Assembly (NCBI GenBank): GCA_038534295.1
Contig: JBCAXA010000001.1
Coordinates: forward strand, 372,001-436,000
DNA: 64,000 nt
Direction of reading: 5' to 3'
DNA from: JBCAXA01 sp038534295
GTDB lineage: Bacteria > Pseudomonadota > Gammaproteobacteria > Steroidobacterales > Woeseiaceae
In this document: in pieces, positions 1-7,435 of the stretch
Layout of the letters: each line of letters starts with the position of its first letter
How positions within the stretch are numbered: the first letter of the stretch is position 1
The notes under the pieces: generated by a model
Databases searched by the model: none
Seen by the model: the letters and a program-made list of their open reading frames with translations, nothing else
What the model was told of the DNA's origin: nothing
Program-made: the position numbers and the translations under genes

Positions 1-533
1 TTGACGGACTGCGCGCGGCTGAGCTCACCCTCAGCGACGTGCGAGTGCCGGCAGATCACTTGCTCGGCGAGGACGGTGCCGGACTCAAAGTGCTCGAGGC
101 CACGGTCGACGAAGCAACCTTGGCCGTGGCGGCCGAGGCGCTCGGCATCATGCAGACGCTCAATGCAAAGACCCTGGACTACACCAAGAACCGGACGCAG
201 TTCGGTGTACCGATCGCGTCGTTTCAGGCGCTGCAGCACCGCATGGTCGAGATGTTCATGGACTGCGAGCAAACTCGCTCGCTGTTGTTTTGGGCGGTCA
301 TGAGCCAGGACGGCGAGGATGCGGCTCAAGCGCAAGCGGCCGTCAGTGCAGTGAAACACCAAATCGGCACGGCGGGACGCAAGCTCGGCCAGGAGGCGGT
401 GCAGCTGCACGGCGGTATGGGCGTCACCTGGGAGCTCGACGTCGCCCACTACTTCAAGCGACTGACGATGATCGATACGCTGTTCGGAAACGCGGATTAC
501 CACCTCGAGCGCTTCGCCACGCTTAGTCGGTAA
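1..533 (+). CDS. acyl-CoA dehydrogenase, C-terminal part (gene enters from left edge)
   Basis: Acyl-CoA dehydrogenases are cytoplasmic FAD enzymes that introduce the alpha,beta double bond into acyl-CoA thioesters. The window opens inside the gene: the frame beginning at base 3 is open to a TAA at 531-533, leaving about 176 residues. Two family signatures are visible, RTQFGVPIASFQALQHR in the C-terminal helical domain and QLHGGMGVTWE followed by YFKR near the end. The N-terminal domains and any substrate-specificity clue lie outside. The next gene follows 41 bases later on the same strand. The family is certain; the substrate (fatty acid, branched chain, or other) cannot be told. Confidence 0.9.
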   Translation, partial: DGLRAAELTLSDVRVPADHLLGEDGAGLKVLEATVDEATLAVAAEALGIMQTLNAKTLDYTKNRTQFGVPIASFQALQHRMVEMFMDCEQTRSLLFWAVMSQDGEDAAQAQAAVSAVKHQIGTAGRKLGQEAVQLHGGMGVTWELDVAHYFKRLTMIDTLFGNADYHLERFATLSR

Positions 534-574
534 GGCTGGGCGCTGCACACACGGGGCGTTACCATCACACGAAC

Positions 575-1384
575 GTGACTCGCCCTACGATCAGCATCAC
601 CACCGACTTTGGCCATCAGGGCCCGTTCGCGGCGGTTATGAAGGCCGTCATCGCCGGACGCTGCCCGAATGCCAATGTCATCGACCTGACCCATGACATA
701 CCGGTGCACTGGCCGCCGGAAGCGGGCTTCTGGGTTGCGCGCGCCTATCGATATTTTCCGACTGGGACGGTCCACGTCGCGGTCGTCGACCCGGGTGTCG
801 GCACGGAACGCGACATCGTTGCGGTCGATCTGAACGGCCACCGTTTTCTCGCGCCGGACAACGGTCTGCTTGGCGCACTACTCGACCGGCATCGCGATGC
901 CCGCTGTTACCGCGTCGACATCAACGCTGTTTGTCAGCGCCTCGCATTGCCCGAACCCAGCATGACGTTCCACGGTCGCGACCTGTTCGCACCCATGGCG
1001 GCCGAGCTCGCCGCTAATCGCCTACCGCTCGCCGAGCTTGGCGACCTGCACAAGGATTGGGTTCCCAGTCAGCTCGATGCACCGCAGCGCCATGCCGCTG
1101 AGGTCATCGGCACCGTTGTGACCATTGATACGTTTGGAAATCTCATCACGAACATCGACGCTGACTGCTTGGCCGGCCTCACTGATCCGGTCGTGTTGGC
1201 CGGCGGACTCAGACTGTCGATGGCGGCGACCTATGGTCGTGTCAATCCCGGCGACTATCTCGCGTTGATCAACTCGTTCAGCGTGGTTGAGATTGCGCGA
1301 GCGGAGTCCAGTGCGAGCGCTGGCCTCGGTATTGGCCGCGGCGCACCGGTTCGTATCGTCGACGCCGCAAGCACCGACCGCTAG
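575..1384 (+). CDS. SAM hydroxide adenosyltransferase (DUF62 / SAM hydrolase family)
   Basis: This family uses water or hydroxide to split S-adenosylmethionine into adenosine and methionine; relatives are the fluorinase and chlorinase. The 269-residue length is typical. Visible family motifs are TDFGHQGPF at residues 9-17, the VAVVDPGVGTERD stretch near residue 70 and LAPDNGLLG near 90, plus a C-terminal beta domain with TIDTFGNLITNI. The start is the GTG at 575, the first in-frame start that leaves the N-terminal ITTDFG strand intact. It lies just after the acyl-CoA dehydrogenase gene on the same strand, with no obvious functional link. The physiological purpose of these enzymes is poorly understood. 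Confidence 0.85.
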   Translation: MTRPTISITTDFGHQGPFAAVMKAVIAGRCPNANVIDLTHDIPVHWPPEAGFWVARAYRYFPTGTVHVAVVDPGVGTERDIVAVDLNGHRFLAPDNGLLGALLDRHRDARCYRVDINAVCQRLALPEPSMTFHGRDLFAPMAAELAANRLPLAELGDLHKDWVPSQLDAPQRHAAEVIGTVVTIDTFGNLITNIDADCLAGLTDPVVLAGGLRLSMAATYGRVNPGDYLALINSFSVVEIARAESSASAGLGIGRGAPVRIVDAASTDR

Positions 1385-1398
1385 TCGAGGCGCTGGGC

Positions 1399-1764
1399 CT
1401 ACTCGAGCGTGACGTAATTGGTGTGCTTGAAACGCGGCGTGCAGATCGCGTAGAAAATCAGATCCGAATCACCGGTGTTGGTTATGCGTTGTTTCGCGCC
1501 GGCGGGAATCCAAATGACGTCGCCCACACCCACCATCTCGTCAATGGTCTCGCCGACCTCGACTCGACCTTCGCCGGCGATGATCAGATAGCGCTCGTTC
1601 GTACCCGTCAATTCATGCCAGGCGGTGGTCACGCCCGGTAGCACGCGTGCCCGCGCAATCGACACTTCGGGATCGGCGAGATCGTTCGACACTTCCTGAA
1701 TGGCACAACGTTCCTCGGTGTCGTATTCGAGAACGTCTGTCGCTCGCCTGACGTCTGCTTCCAT
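1399..1764 (-). CDS. cupin-domain protein
   Basis: A single-domain cupin of 121 residues. The conserved barrel core is visible: a tryptophan-histidine pair (TAWHEL) with a following glutamate in NERYLIIAGEGRVEVG, then VGVGDVIWIPAGAKQRITNTG, matching cupin motifs 1 and 2 although motif 1 has only one clear metal-binding histidine. Cupins of this size bind a metal and act as isomerases, dioxygenases or ligand sensors; nothing here says which. It converges with the upstream plus-strand SAM hydrolase and is the last gene of the minus-strand series running down from about 7.3 kb. Confidence 0.75.
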   Translation of the reverse strand: MEADVRRATDVLEYDTEERCAIQEVSNDLADPEVSIARARVLPGVTTAWHELTGTNERYLIIAGEGRVEVGETIDEMVGVGDVIWIPAGAKQRITNTGDSDLIFYAICTPRFKHTNYVTLE

Positions 1765-1779
1765 CCGACGTATTTCCGA

Positions 1780-2157
1780 TCATGACTCGACATAACCGCG
1801 GTCCGCGTACAACGCAAAGCCGCGCTGCGTCAATTCGGCAAGCTCGGCGAACAAGCCAACATCGACGCTGGTGAAATTAAAACACGATTTGCCCTGCATG
1901 CGTTTATTCAGCGGTGTCGACAGGTCGCAAAGCAGTTTGGGCTCAACATAAACCGGCATCAAGTGGTAGCTGATGTAGCGTTTGCGTATACCCACCGACC
2001 CAAAGAACAACGGCTTACCATTCGTCATAATGTGGTCGGTGTCGAGGTAGTAGCGTTTCGGCGTGTCGTGCACGACAGTCATTTTTTTGGCGTAAGGCCC
2101 CAGCAGTTTCTTTAGCGCGTCGAACGTTGCGCGAGCGCGATCAGCGTCCACGTTCAC
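1780..2157 (-). CDS. small cytoplasmic protein of unknown function
   Basis: A 125-residue soluble protein that I do not recognise with certainty. It has no signal peptide or membrane segment. The central NGKPLFFGSVGIRKRYISYH stretch, followed by GKSCFNFT and a C-terminal helix (LFAELAELTQRGFALY), recalls the DUF1801/YdhG type of small alpha-beta protein, but this is a weak resemblance. It is 15 bases upstream of the cupin gene on the same strand and may be co-transcribed with it. Base composition is somewhat less GC-rich than the surroundings. Confidence 0.6.
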   Translation of the reverse strand: MNVDADRARATFDALKKLLGPYAKKMTVVHDTPKRYYLDTDHIMTNGKPLFFGSVGIRKRYISYHLMPVYVEPKLLCDLSTPLNKRMQGKSCFNFTSVDVGLFAELAELTQRGFALYADRGYVES

Positions 2158-2213
2158 CTACCAAACTACGAAACAGGCATTTGGCAAGTGGATCCTGCCT
2201 GCGCAAGGACTGA

Positions 2214-2657
2214 TCAACTGCCATCGCATGGGTCCAGGATTTGCGGCTCATCAACGGATCCGTTTTCGCCTGTCTTAATCCGCAACTCTGGTTTCGAGTG
2301 ACTTCTGCGCGCTTTGCGGCATTTGCCGACTTCACCGAATGGGATTCGGATGTAGAAATAGCTGCCATAGACACCAATGTCGTTGACGATTTCGATTGCG
2401 CCGATGTCGGGCGCCGAGATCAGTCCAATTGATTCGAGATCTACCGTGGATTGCTTGTCGTAGATTGCAATTCGAAGCACGGTCAGGATCGCGTTGTTAT
2501 CGGGGTAGGCAATCTCAGCGGCTATCTCGTACGTACCATCGCCGTAGGCGTCATGGCCTCGGAACACGACTTCGGTCGGCGGGACGATAAACATCTCGTT
2601 GCCCAGCGCCGAGCTGGCGATGACGAGTAAGCCAGCGACCACGATCGCAATTCTCAT
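2214..2657 (-). CDS. secreted protein of unknown function
   Basis: A 147-residue protein with a clear N-terminal signal peptide (MRIAIVVAGLLVIASSALGN, predicted cut after ALG), so it is probably periplasmic. The mature part is beta-rich in character (TYEIAAEIAYPDNNAILTVL) and has two cysteines near the C-terminus that could pair. I recognise no family. The gene is visibly less GC-rich than its neighbours, which may mean recent acquisition or weak codon selection. It sits between the DUF1801-like gene and the LysE exporter, all on the minus strand, with a 15-base gap to the latter. Confidence 0.6.
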   Translation of the reverse strand: MRIAIVVAGLLVIASSALGNEMFIVPPTEVVFRGHDAYGDGTYEIAAEIAYPDNNAILTVLRIAIYDKQSTVDLESIGLISAPDIGAIEIVNDIGVYGSYFYIRIPFGEVGKCRKARRSHSKPELRIKTGENGSVDEPQILDPCDGS

Positions 2658-2672
2658 GCCGACAATGCCTCC

Positions 2673-3299
2673 TTACTTGCCACGCTCCGCTAGCAAGGTG
2701 TACACGCCGGCTGCGATCAGTGCACTACCGCCTGTGAACCGCAAACGTCGATGTGCCGCCGGATTTCCGAAACGTTGGGCCAGCGATGCGGCGAAACCCG
2801 CATAAAGCGCGGTGTTGATCCCCGCCAGCGCGACAAAGGTTGCTCCTAGAATAAGTAGCTGCGGCAACACCGGCAGGTTTGCGTCGACGAACTGCGGTAG
2901 AAACGCCGCGAAAAAGACGATCCCCTTTGGGTTGAGCGCGGTTACCAAGTACGTGTTAGTCAAGATACGCTCGTCGCCACTTTCGGCCGCGCTCGGAGCC
3001 GCTTCTCCACGCGCGGCGGCCAACAACCATCGAACGCCGATGGCGATCAACAGCAGGCCACCGGCCCACTTGACTGCCGTGAACGCCGCCGCTGAAATCG
3101 CAAGTATCGAGCCTAGCCCCAATACCGACAGCGCGACTGCGGTCGTATCGCCAAGCACGACAGCGCCGACCAGCGGCAATCGCGAACGTGCGCCATGGCG
3201 CAACGCGTAAGCGACCACCGTCAACACAGTGGGGCCGGGAACCGCCAACAGCAGCGCCGATGCGATCGCAAAGGCGAACCAAACTGACCCATCAATCAT
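2673..3299 (-). CDS. LysE/RhtB family amino-acid or metabolite exporter
   Basis: An inner-membrane transporter of 208 residues, the usual LysE/RhtB size, with about six hydrophobic segments. The family N-terminal signature is present: a first membrane helix ending in a proline-glycine turn (LLAVPGPTVLTVVAYALRHG), and further on ALNPKGIVFFAAFLPQFV in the middle of the protein. Family members export amino acids, homoserine lactones or related compounds using the proton-motive force. Substrate cannot be predicted. Flanking minus-strand genes give no pathway context. Confidence 0.85.
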   Translation of the reverse strand: MIDGSVWFAFAIASALLLAVPGPTVLTVVAYALRHGARSRLPLVGAVVLGDTTAVALSVLGLGSILAISAAAFTAVKWAGGLLLIAIGVRWLLAAARGEAAPSAAESGDERILTNTYLVTALNPKGIVFFAAFLPQFVDANLPVLPQLLILGATFVALAGINTALYAGFAASLAQRFGNPAAHRRLRFTGGSALIAAGVYTLLAERGK

Positions 3300-3344
3300 G
3301 CGATCTCCCTCTCGTTCGAGTCCCTGCGCAAACTGACCATCGCC

Positions 3345-3812
3345 TCACAACCAGCGTCGCACCTGCGCCGCGTAACGGTCAAACGCATCCCCAAACAGTG
3401 CTTGCATGGCCCGCTCTTCCGGGACGATTTGAAAGCGCGTCAGATACAGAACCAAGCCGAGAATCAGCAGCGGCCCGAACCACGAGCCCATGTGCAGAGC
3501 GACACCACTCAGAATCAGCACGAGCCCAACGTACATCGGATTGCGACTGACACGAAACACGCCGGACGTCACGAGCTCGGTGGCCGCGTCAGGGCGCAGT
3601 GGATTAACGGTCGTCTGCACTCTGCGAAACGCGCGAATTGCCGCCAAGTCGATTGCAACACCACTCAACGCCAAGGCTGCGGCCAGCAGCGTCTGCGTAA
3701 GCGAGGTCGTTCGCAGCATCGGAAACTCGCGCGCCAGCAGCCAAATCGCGAGCGCCACGACGATGGCAACGATCGGCGGCGGAACGCGGCGCTCCAGCCA
3801 GCTCATCGGCAT
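3345..3812 (-). CDS. isoprenylcysteine carboxyl methyltransferase (ICMT)-like membrane protein
   Basis: A 155-residue integral membrane protein with four hydrophobic stretches. The C-terminal half carries the ICMT/PEMT-type signature: GVFRVSRNPMYVGLVLILSG, then a glutamate pair in VPEERAMQALFGDAFDRYAAQVRRW. In characterised relatives this region binds S-adenosylmethionine and the enzymes methylate lipids or prenylated substrates; the substrate of bacterial members is generally unknown. The start overlaps the end of the upstream P-loop kinase gene by 10 bases, indicating translational coupling. Confidence 0.82.
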   Translation of the reverse strand: MPMSWLERRVPPPIVAIVVALAIWLLAREFPMLRTTSLTQTLLAAALALSGVAIDLAAIRAFRRVQTTVNPLRPDAATELVTSGVFRVSRNPMYVGLVLILSGVALHMGSWFGPLLILGLVLYLTRFQIVPEERAMQALFGDAFDRYAAQVRRWL

Positions 3813-4339
3813 ACCTCGTCGAGTCGTGCCGCAATCTTCTGAGCAGCGTCGTGCGGCGTGGTCTTGCCGGTATCGATCTGCACGAGCGGCGGCGGCAGCG
3901 GCGGAAAGTCGAAACTGCCGTTTGCTTCGAGCTGCCGATAGAGCTCGACATCGGTCAGCTTGCCAAAAGCGGCGCGGCCGGGTGCGGCAATCCGCTCGAC
4001 AATCGTGGCCGGATCACAGTCGAGCTGGATAAAGTGCATCGCGCCTCCTTGGGCAGCAAGCGTGGTCGTGAGTTCGTCGATGAGGGCGGGCGCCACCGTT
4101 GTTTCCGGATTGAATGTGAAGATGAAATTGCGCTTCGCCGCCGCCGCTTCATGAAACGCTGCCCGCCAAATAGCCGCACGTAGTTGCACAAAGCCGTCGC
4201 TGCCGAACGGAAACAGCGCCAGCGCCGTATCGACGGCCAAATGATTGTGAAACAGCGGCCAATCCAGTCGCGCGGCCAACGCGCGTCCCACCGTGTACTT
4301 GCCGGCTGCGGGCGGGCCGTGTAAGAAAACGACGTGCAC
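3803..4339 (-). CDS. P-loop kinase-like NTPase (AAA_33 / shikimate-kinase type)
   Basis: A 178-residue P-loop protein. The Walker A motif HGPPAAGKYTVGRALA occupies residues 7-22; the length, a conserved asparagine-rich patch after it (FHNHLAVD) and a small-molecule-kinase layout point to nucleoside/gluconate-kinase-like enzymes or chloramphenicol-phosphotransferase-like proteins. The substrate is unknown. It overlaps the ICMT-like gene by 10 bases and abuts the GNAT gene upstream (4340), so these three are probably one transcript. Confidence 0.75.
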   Translation of the reverse strand: MHVVFLHGPPAAGKYTVGRALAARLDWPLFHNHLAVDTALALFPFGSDGFVQLRAAIWRAAFHEAAAAKRNFIFTFNPETTVAPALIDELTTTLAAQGGAMHFIQLDCDPATIVERIAAPGRAAFGKLTDVELYRQLEANGSFDFPPLPPPLVQIDTGKTTPHDAAQKIAARLDEVCR

Positions 4340-4861
4340 TTACGTGACCGACACGTACGCGTACATGGCTTGGTCTTTGAGCACGCCATTTTTGCGAGCG
4401 CTAGCCCGCAGCACACCCTCGCGCACGAATCCGGACTTTTCGAGCACGCGGCACGACGCGTGATTATCCGCAAACGGTAACGCGAACAGTCGCGTCAGCT
4501 GCCAAGCCGGTATAACCCAATCCCGATAGGCCATCAGAGCATTGGTGACGATGCCGCGACCCCAAAACGCGCGACCGAGCCAATAACCCACTTCAGCACC
4601 GACCATCTGCACGTCAGTGCCGCGGGTTGCGCCGATGACCCCCGCTACGTCGCCAGCAAATTCGATCGCCACTGCCTCGGGCCTGCGTTGAGCTTGTGCG
4701 TGCGCGATAAAGCCCGCCGCGTCGTCGACCGTGTAGGGATGCGGAAACGCATCGCGAAGATTTAGCCAAATGTCGCGATCGTTGGCGATCGTCGCTAGCG
4801 CTGGCGCGTCTTGCAACGCAAGCGGGCGTAAGCGGCCGTTGGTGAACAGCAAAGGTCTCAT
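4340..4861 (-). CDS. GNAT-family N-acetyltransferase (RimJ/RimL-like)
   Basis: A 173-residue acetyl-CoA-dependent acyltransferase. The protein shows the RimJ/RimL arrangement: an N-terminal LRPLALQDAPALATIANDRDIWLN segment in shorter form, a central strand GAEVGYWLGRAFWGRGIVTNA that forms the acetyl-CoA pyrophosphate loop (consensus R/Q-x-x-G-x-G/A), and a late SCRVLEKSGFVREGVLR motif. Substrate could be a protein N-terminus, ribosomal protein or small molecule. The stop codon is immediately before the start of the P-loop kinase gene. Confidence 0.85.
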   Translation of the reverse strand: MRPLLFTNGRLRPLALQDAPALATIANDRDIWLNLRDAFPHPYTVDDAAGFIAHAQAQRRPEAVAIEFAGDVAGVIGATRGTDVQMVGAEVGYWLGRAFWGRGIVTNALMAYRDWVIPAWQLTRLFALPFADNHASCRVLEKSGFVREGVLRASARKNGVLKDQAMYAYVSVT

Positions 4862-4906
4862 CGCCAGTGAGTTCTACGCGAGGGTCGCCGCACGTCCAGC
4901 GGCGCG

Positions 4907-5275
4907 CTAGAGCGGACGAAATTCGTTGTTTGGGCCCGGAGTCAGGTAAACGATCCGGCATGGTTCGAGGATATCGACGCGATGCCACTCACCGGCTGGC
5001 ACGATCAAACCGTCACCCGCGTTGACGTCGACGTCATCGATCGCCGGATTTTCGAACACGACGCGCACGCGACCAGAAATGAGCAGCAAAAACTCGTCGC
5101 CATCCGGATGTCGTTCACCGTTGTGCGGCGCGTTTTCACGCATTTCCGCGAAACCCACGACAAGACCCGCAAACGGCGTCGGCGGATCGGGTTCCGCAGG
5201 CAGTCGCTGCGCCCCGCCCTCGCGGTCGAAACCAACGGTGTCTGCTCTTGGATCAATACGAATAGGCGAAGCCAT
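4907..5275 (-). CDS. cupin-domain protein
   Basis: A 122-residue cupin. Motif 1 is seen as ERHPDGDEFLLLISGRVRVVFEN and motif 2 as VNAGDGLIVPAGEWHRVDI; the HxD...E and final H residues could hold a metal. The frame extends upstream, but the start is set at the ATG at 5275 because the reverse strand reads TAGGAG seven bases before it, a strong ribosome binding site, while the extension is Ala-rich and non-conserved looking. Role unknown; candidates are sugar or amino-acid binding, or quercetinase-like dioxygenase activity. Confidence 0.78.
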   Translation of the reverse strand: MASPIRIDPRADTVGFDREGGAQRLPAEPDPPTPFAGLVVGFAEMRENAPHNGERHPDGDEFLLLISGRVRVVFENPAIDDVDVNAGDGLIVPAGEWHRVDILEPCRIVYLTPGPNNEFRPL

Positions 5276-5288
5276 GGTGACACTCCTA

Positions 5289-5999
5289 TTAGCCGCAGCC
5301 GCCGGTACGCAGCCTACCGCGCAGGCGGCGCTGCCAGCCGGCATCGAGATGGGTGAGTTCGGTCAGCGCGCGGCGGACGGTCTCGCAGTTCGCGCCGACA
5401 CACGATTCGACAAACGTCAGCCGCCACAGTCGGTCGATACTGATGCCGTCCTTGGGTTGTTCCAGCAGCTCGAAGCAATCGCCGCTCTCGAGGACACCGG
5501 TTTTCTCGACCCGCAGGTAAAAACCCAGCCGGCCGCTTTGTAGAAAACGTGCCGGAAAGTGTTTGTCGCCCATACGAATACCGAGCTTGAAACACGGCAA
5601 CCGGGGTTGCGCGATAACCACTTCGGCGCTACCGACGCGGTAGCGACTGCCCAGCAATACGTCGGACTCCAGCATGCCCTGGACGCTCAAGTTTTCACCG
5701 AACTGGGCCGGTTCCAGTTCGCGACCGAGCTCCGCCTGCCAGGCCGGATAGTGATCGGCCGAGTAAACGTAAATCGCTTTGTCGCGGCCACCGTGGACCG
5801 ACAAATCGGCTTGCCCGTCACCGGCCAGGTTGTCGAGGCCAACGGCCACGGGACCGTCGATCGGACGCTTGACGATGCCGCTCATGACGACGTCTGGCGA
5901 CGTCAGAATCGCGGTTGGACGACCCACGGCAACGGCTGTGATTAGCCCGTCAGTCGTTACTGCGGCAGTGGATGCCGAGGTGGCGTCTTCTTCCAGCAT
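5289..5999 (-). CDS. MOSC-domain protein (YiiM type)
   Basis: A 236-residue MOSC-domain protein. Evidence is the LSVHGGRDKAIYVYSADHYPAW segment in shortened form, the FGENLSVQG motif, and the key cysteine in QPRLPCFKLGIRMG, which is the putative molybdenum-cofactor-binding cysteine of the family. A C-terminal three-helix extension after residue 170 matches the YiiM subfamily. In characterised members these enzymes use molybdenum cofactor to reduce N-hydroxylated compounds. It lies 13 bases upstream of the cupin gene on the same strand. Confidence 0.88.
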   Translation of the reverse strand: MLEEDATSASTAAVTTDGLITAVAVGRPTAILTSPDVVMSGIVKRPIDGPVAVGLDNLAGDGQADLSVHGGRDKAIYVYSADHYPAWQAELGRELEPAQFGENLSVQGMLESDVLLGSRYRVGSAEVVIAQPRLPCFKLGIRMGDKHFPARFLQSGRLGFYLRVEKTGVLESGDCFELLEQPKDGISIDRLWRLTFVESCVGANCETVRRALTELTHLDAGWQRRLRGRLRTGGCG

Positions 6000-6005
6000 C
6001 GTCGC

Positions 6006-6494
6006 TCAGCGCTCCGGGTTGGTTTGATGAATGAGGGTTTGGCGGCTCGGGCCATCGCAGCTGGCGCCACACCGTCGCGGAATTCCATCTAAATATTGCG
6101 GATATTGGTAAGGCACATAGATTGCCGTTCCACGATTGCCGTGACTGGGCAAACTGGCCCGCGCGTGGGATATCGATACTTCAATACCCACAGCCTCCGA
6201 CCGGTCTCTTGCAAACCGGCCGAGTGCGCGACAGACGCTCACCGATCCGTCGACAACAACGTATAGCATGATGTCGCGGTAGATCAGAGAATCCTGAAAG
6301 GTCGTAATTTTTGCCACTCGACAGCCAGTCGCTTCAGCGTTGGACGGCGGCTCAAACCAACGTTCGACTTCGGCGATCAGCTCTGCCTGGGTCCAGTTTC
6401 GAAAAACGATCGGCTCATCTTGGGCGAGCGCCTCGCCGCCGAGCGCCGCGGCGATCAGCGTATAGCCGAGAATGCGTGCGTGGCAGAATTCCAT
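6006..6494 (-). CDS. secreted protein of unknown function
   Basis: A 162-residue protein with an N-terminal export signal (LGYTLIAAALGGEALAQ, predicted cut after ALA near residue 25). The mature protein has four cysteines (GCRVA, SVCRAL, RRCGASC) that might form disulfides. No family is recognised. A TATACT hexamer on the reverse strand about 30 bases upstream (forward 6522-6528 region) could be its -10 element. The stop is close to the start of the MOSC gene, so the two may be co-transcribed. Confidence 0.6.
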   Translation of the reverse strand: MEFCHARILGYTLIAAALGGEALAQDEPIVFRNWTQAELIAEVERWFEPPSNAEATGCRVAKITTFQDSLIYRDIMLYVVVDGSVSVCRALGRFARDRSEAVGIEVSISHARASLPSHGNRGTAIYVPYQYPQYLDGIPRRCGASCDGPSRQTLIHQTNPER

Positions 6495-6545
6495 ATCGAC
6501 AACGTCAACGCGAAGAAAGCATCGAGTATAACGGCGCCGTGTTGC

Positions 6546-6565
6546 GCCGCCGAGTCATCGGCGGC
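6546..6565. repeat. perfect GC-rich hairpin between two minus-strand genes
   Basis: An eight-base perfect stem, GCCGCCGA at 6546-6553 and TCGGCGGC at 6558-6565, with the four-base loop GTCA. It lies just downstream of the lipoprotein gene stop at 6584. There is no U-run on either strand, so it is not a classical intrinsic terminator; it may pause transcription or stabilise the 3' end of the lipoprotein mRNA. Confidence 0.5.
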
Positions 6566-6583
6566 CGCAATTGCCAATTCCTT

Positions 6584-7336
6584 CTAGTCGATTGCCACCG
6601 CCGGAACGACAGGCAGCGCGTGCGTTTCGACCACGCCCTTCCAGATGCCATTGAACTCGTCGAGCAGGGCGGTAAACGACTGCTGCTCGGTCGACCGACG
6701 CGCCGTTTCTATGGCGTTGTCGGTCGACCACAGCGATGCGCGCTGATCTTCGCGCGCCGTTGCCTCAGCCAATCCGTACAGGTAACCGGTCCGCACGTCG
6801 TAAAGGGCGAGCGATGCCGTCGTTGCCACGTGCGCTTTGCGATTGCGGAAAAACCCCAGCGATATCGTTTGCAGTGGGCCGATGTCTCTGGCCTCGACAT
6901 GGAACCGCGTGTCGAAGGTGTACAGCAGGATCATGTCGGCGCGCAGCTGCGCTGCAGCCGTCCGTAGATCATCCAGGCTCTGCAAATGCTCCGGCACGAT
7001 GATGCGATTCATCGGCGCGATGCCAGCAATCATTGGCAGCCCGCTTAGTCGCTCAATATCGCTGTCGTCCTCGACATCTCGACTGGTGATGACGCAGTAG
7101 TAGCCATTGCCGTAGCAGCCGTCGTCGTAGCGACGGTAGTCCGACGCCTGAGCGCGAACGATCGCAATTCGGGCGGGAAACTTCGCTGTTGGCTCACGCG
7201 CGAGGATGGCCGCGAGTTCCGGTTCGGTGTTTGCAAGATCAACGACGTTTACCGGGCCGGCCGGTGTCGTGTAGGTCGCGCAGCCGGCGAGCGGCAACAT
7301 GGCAATTACGAGCAAACGGCGTGCAGCACGAACCAT
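6584..7336 (-). CDS. outer-membrane-type lipoprotein of unknown function
   Basis: A 250-residue lipoprotein: signal peptide with lipobox LAGC (cysteine at residue 19) and no inner-membrane-retention aspartate at +2. The mature part contains an alpha-beta domain with AAQLRADMILLYTFDTRFHV and LALYDVRTGYLYGLAEA, a layout seen in CsgG-like lipoproteins, though I would not assign it to that family. A tandem YYCV/CYGNGYYC patch holds two cysteines. It is alone on the minus strand, with about 100 bases separating it from glnS upstream. Confidence 0.65.
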   Translation of the reverse strand: MVRAARRLLVIAMLPLAGCATYTTPAGPVNVVDLANTEPELAAILAREPTAKFPARIAIVRAQASDYRRYDDGCYGNGYYCVITSRDVEDDSDIERLSGLPMIAGIAPMNRIIVPEHLQSLDDLRTAAAQLRADMILLYTFDTRFHVEARDIGPLQTISLGFFRNRKAHVATTASLALYDVRTGYLYGLAEATAREDQRASLWSTDNAIETARRSTEQQSFTALLDEFNGIWKGVVETHALPVVPAVAID

Positions 7337-7435
7337 TACCCACCCCTGCAGTGGATTCGTCCTTCACTCCGACCGTTGCCGTTGCCGTCGGTTCCGCTGC
7401 CATACCGAATCGGCAGCTAACGGTGCAGCATCGAA

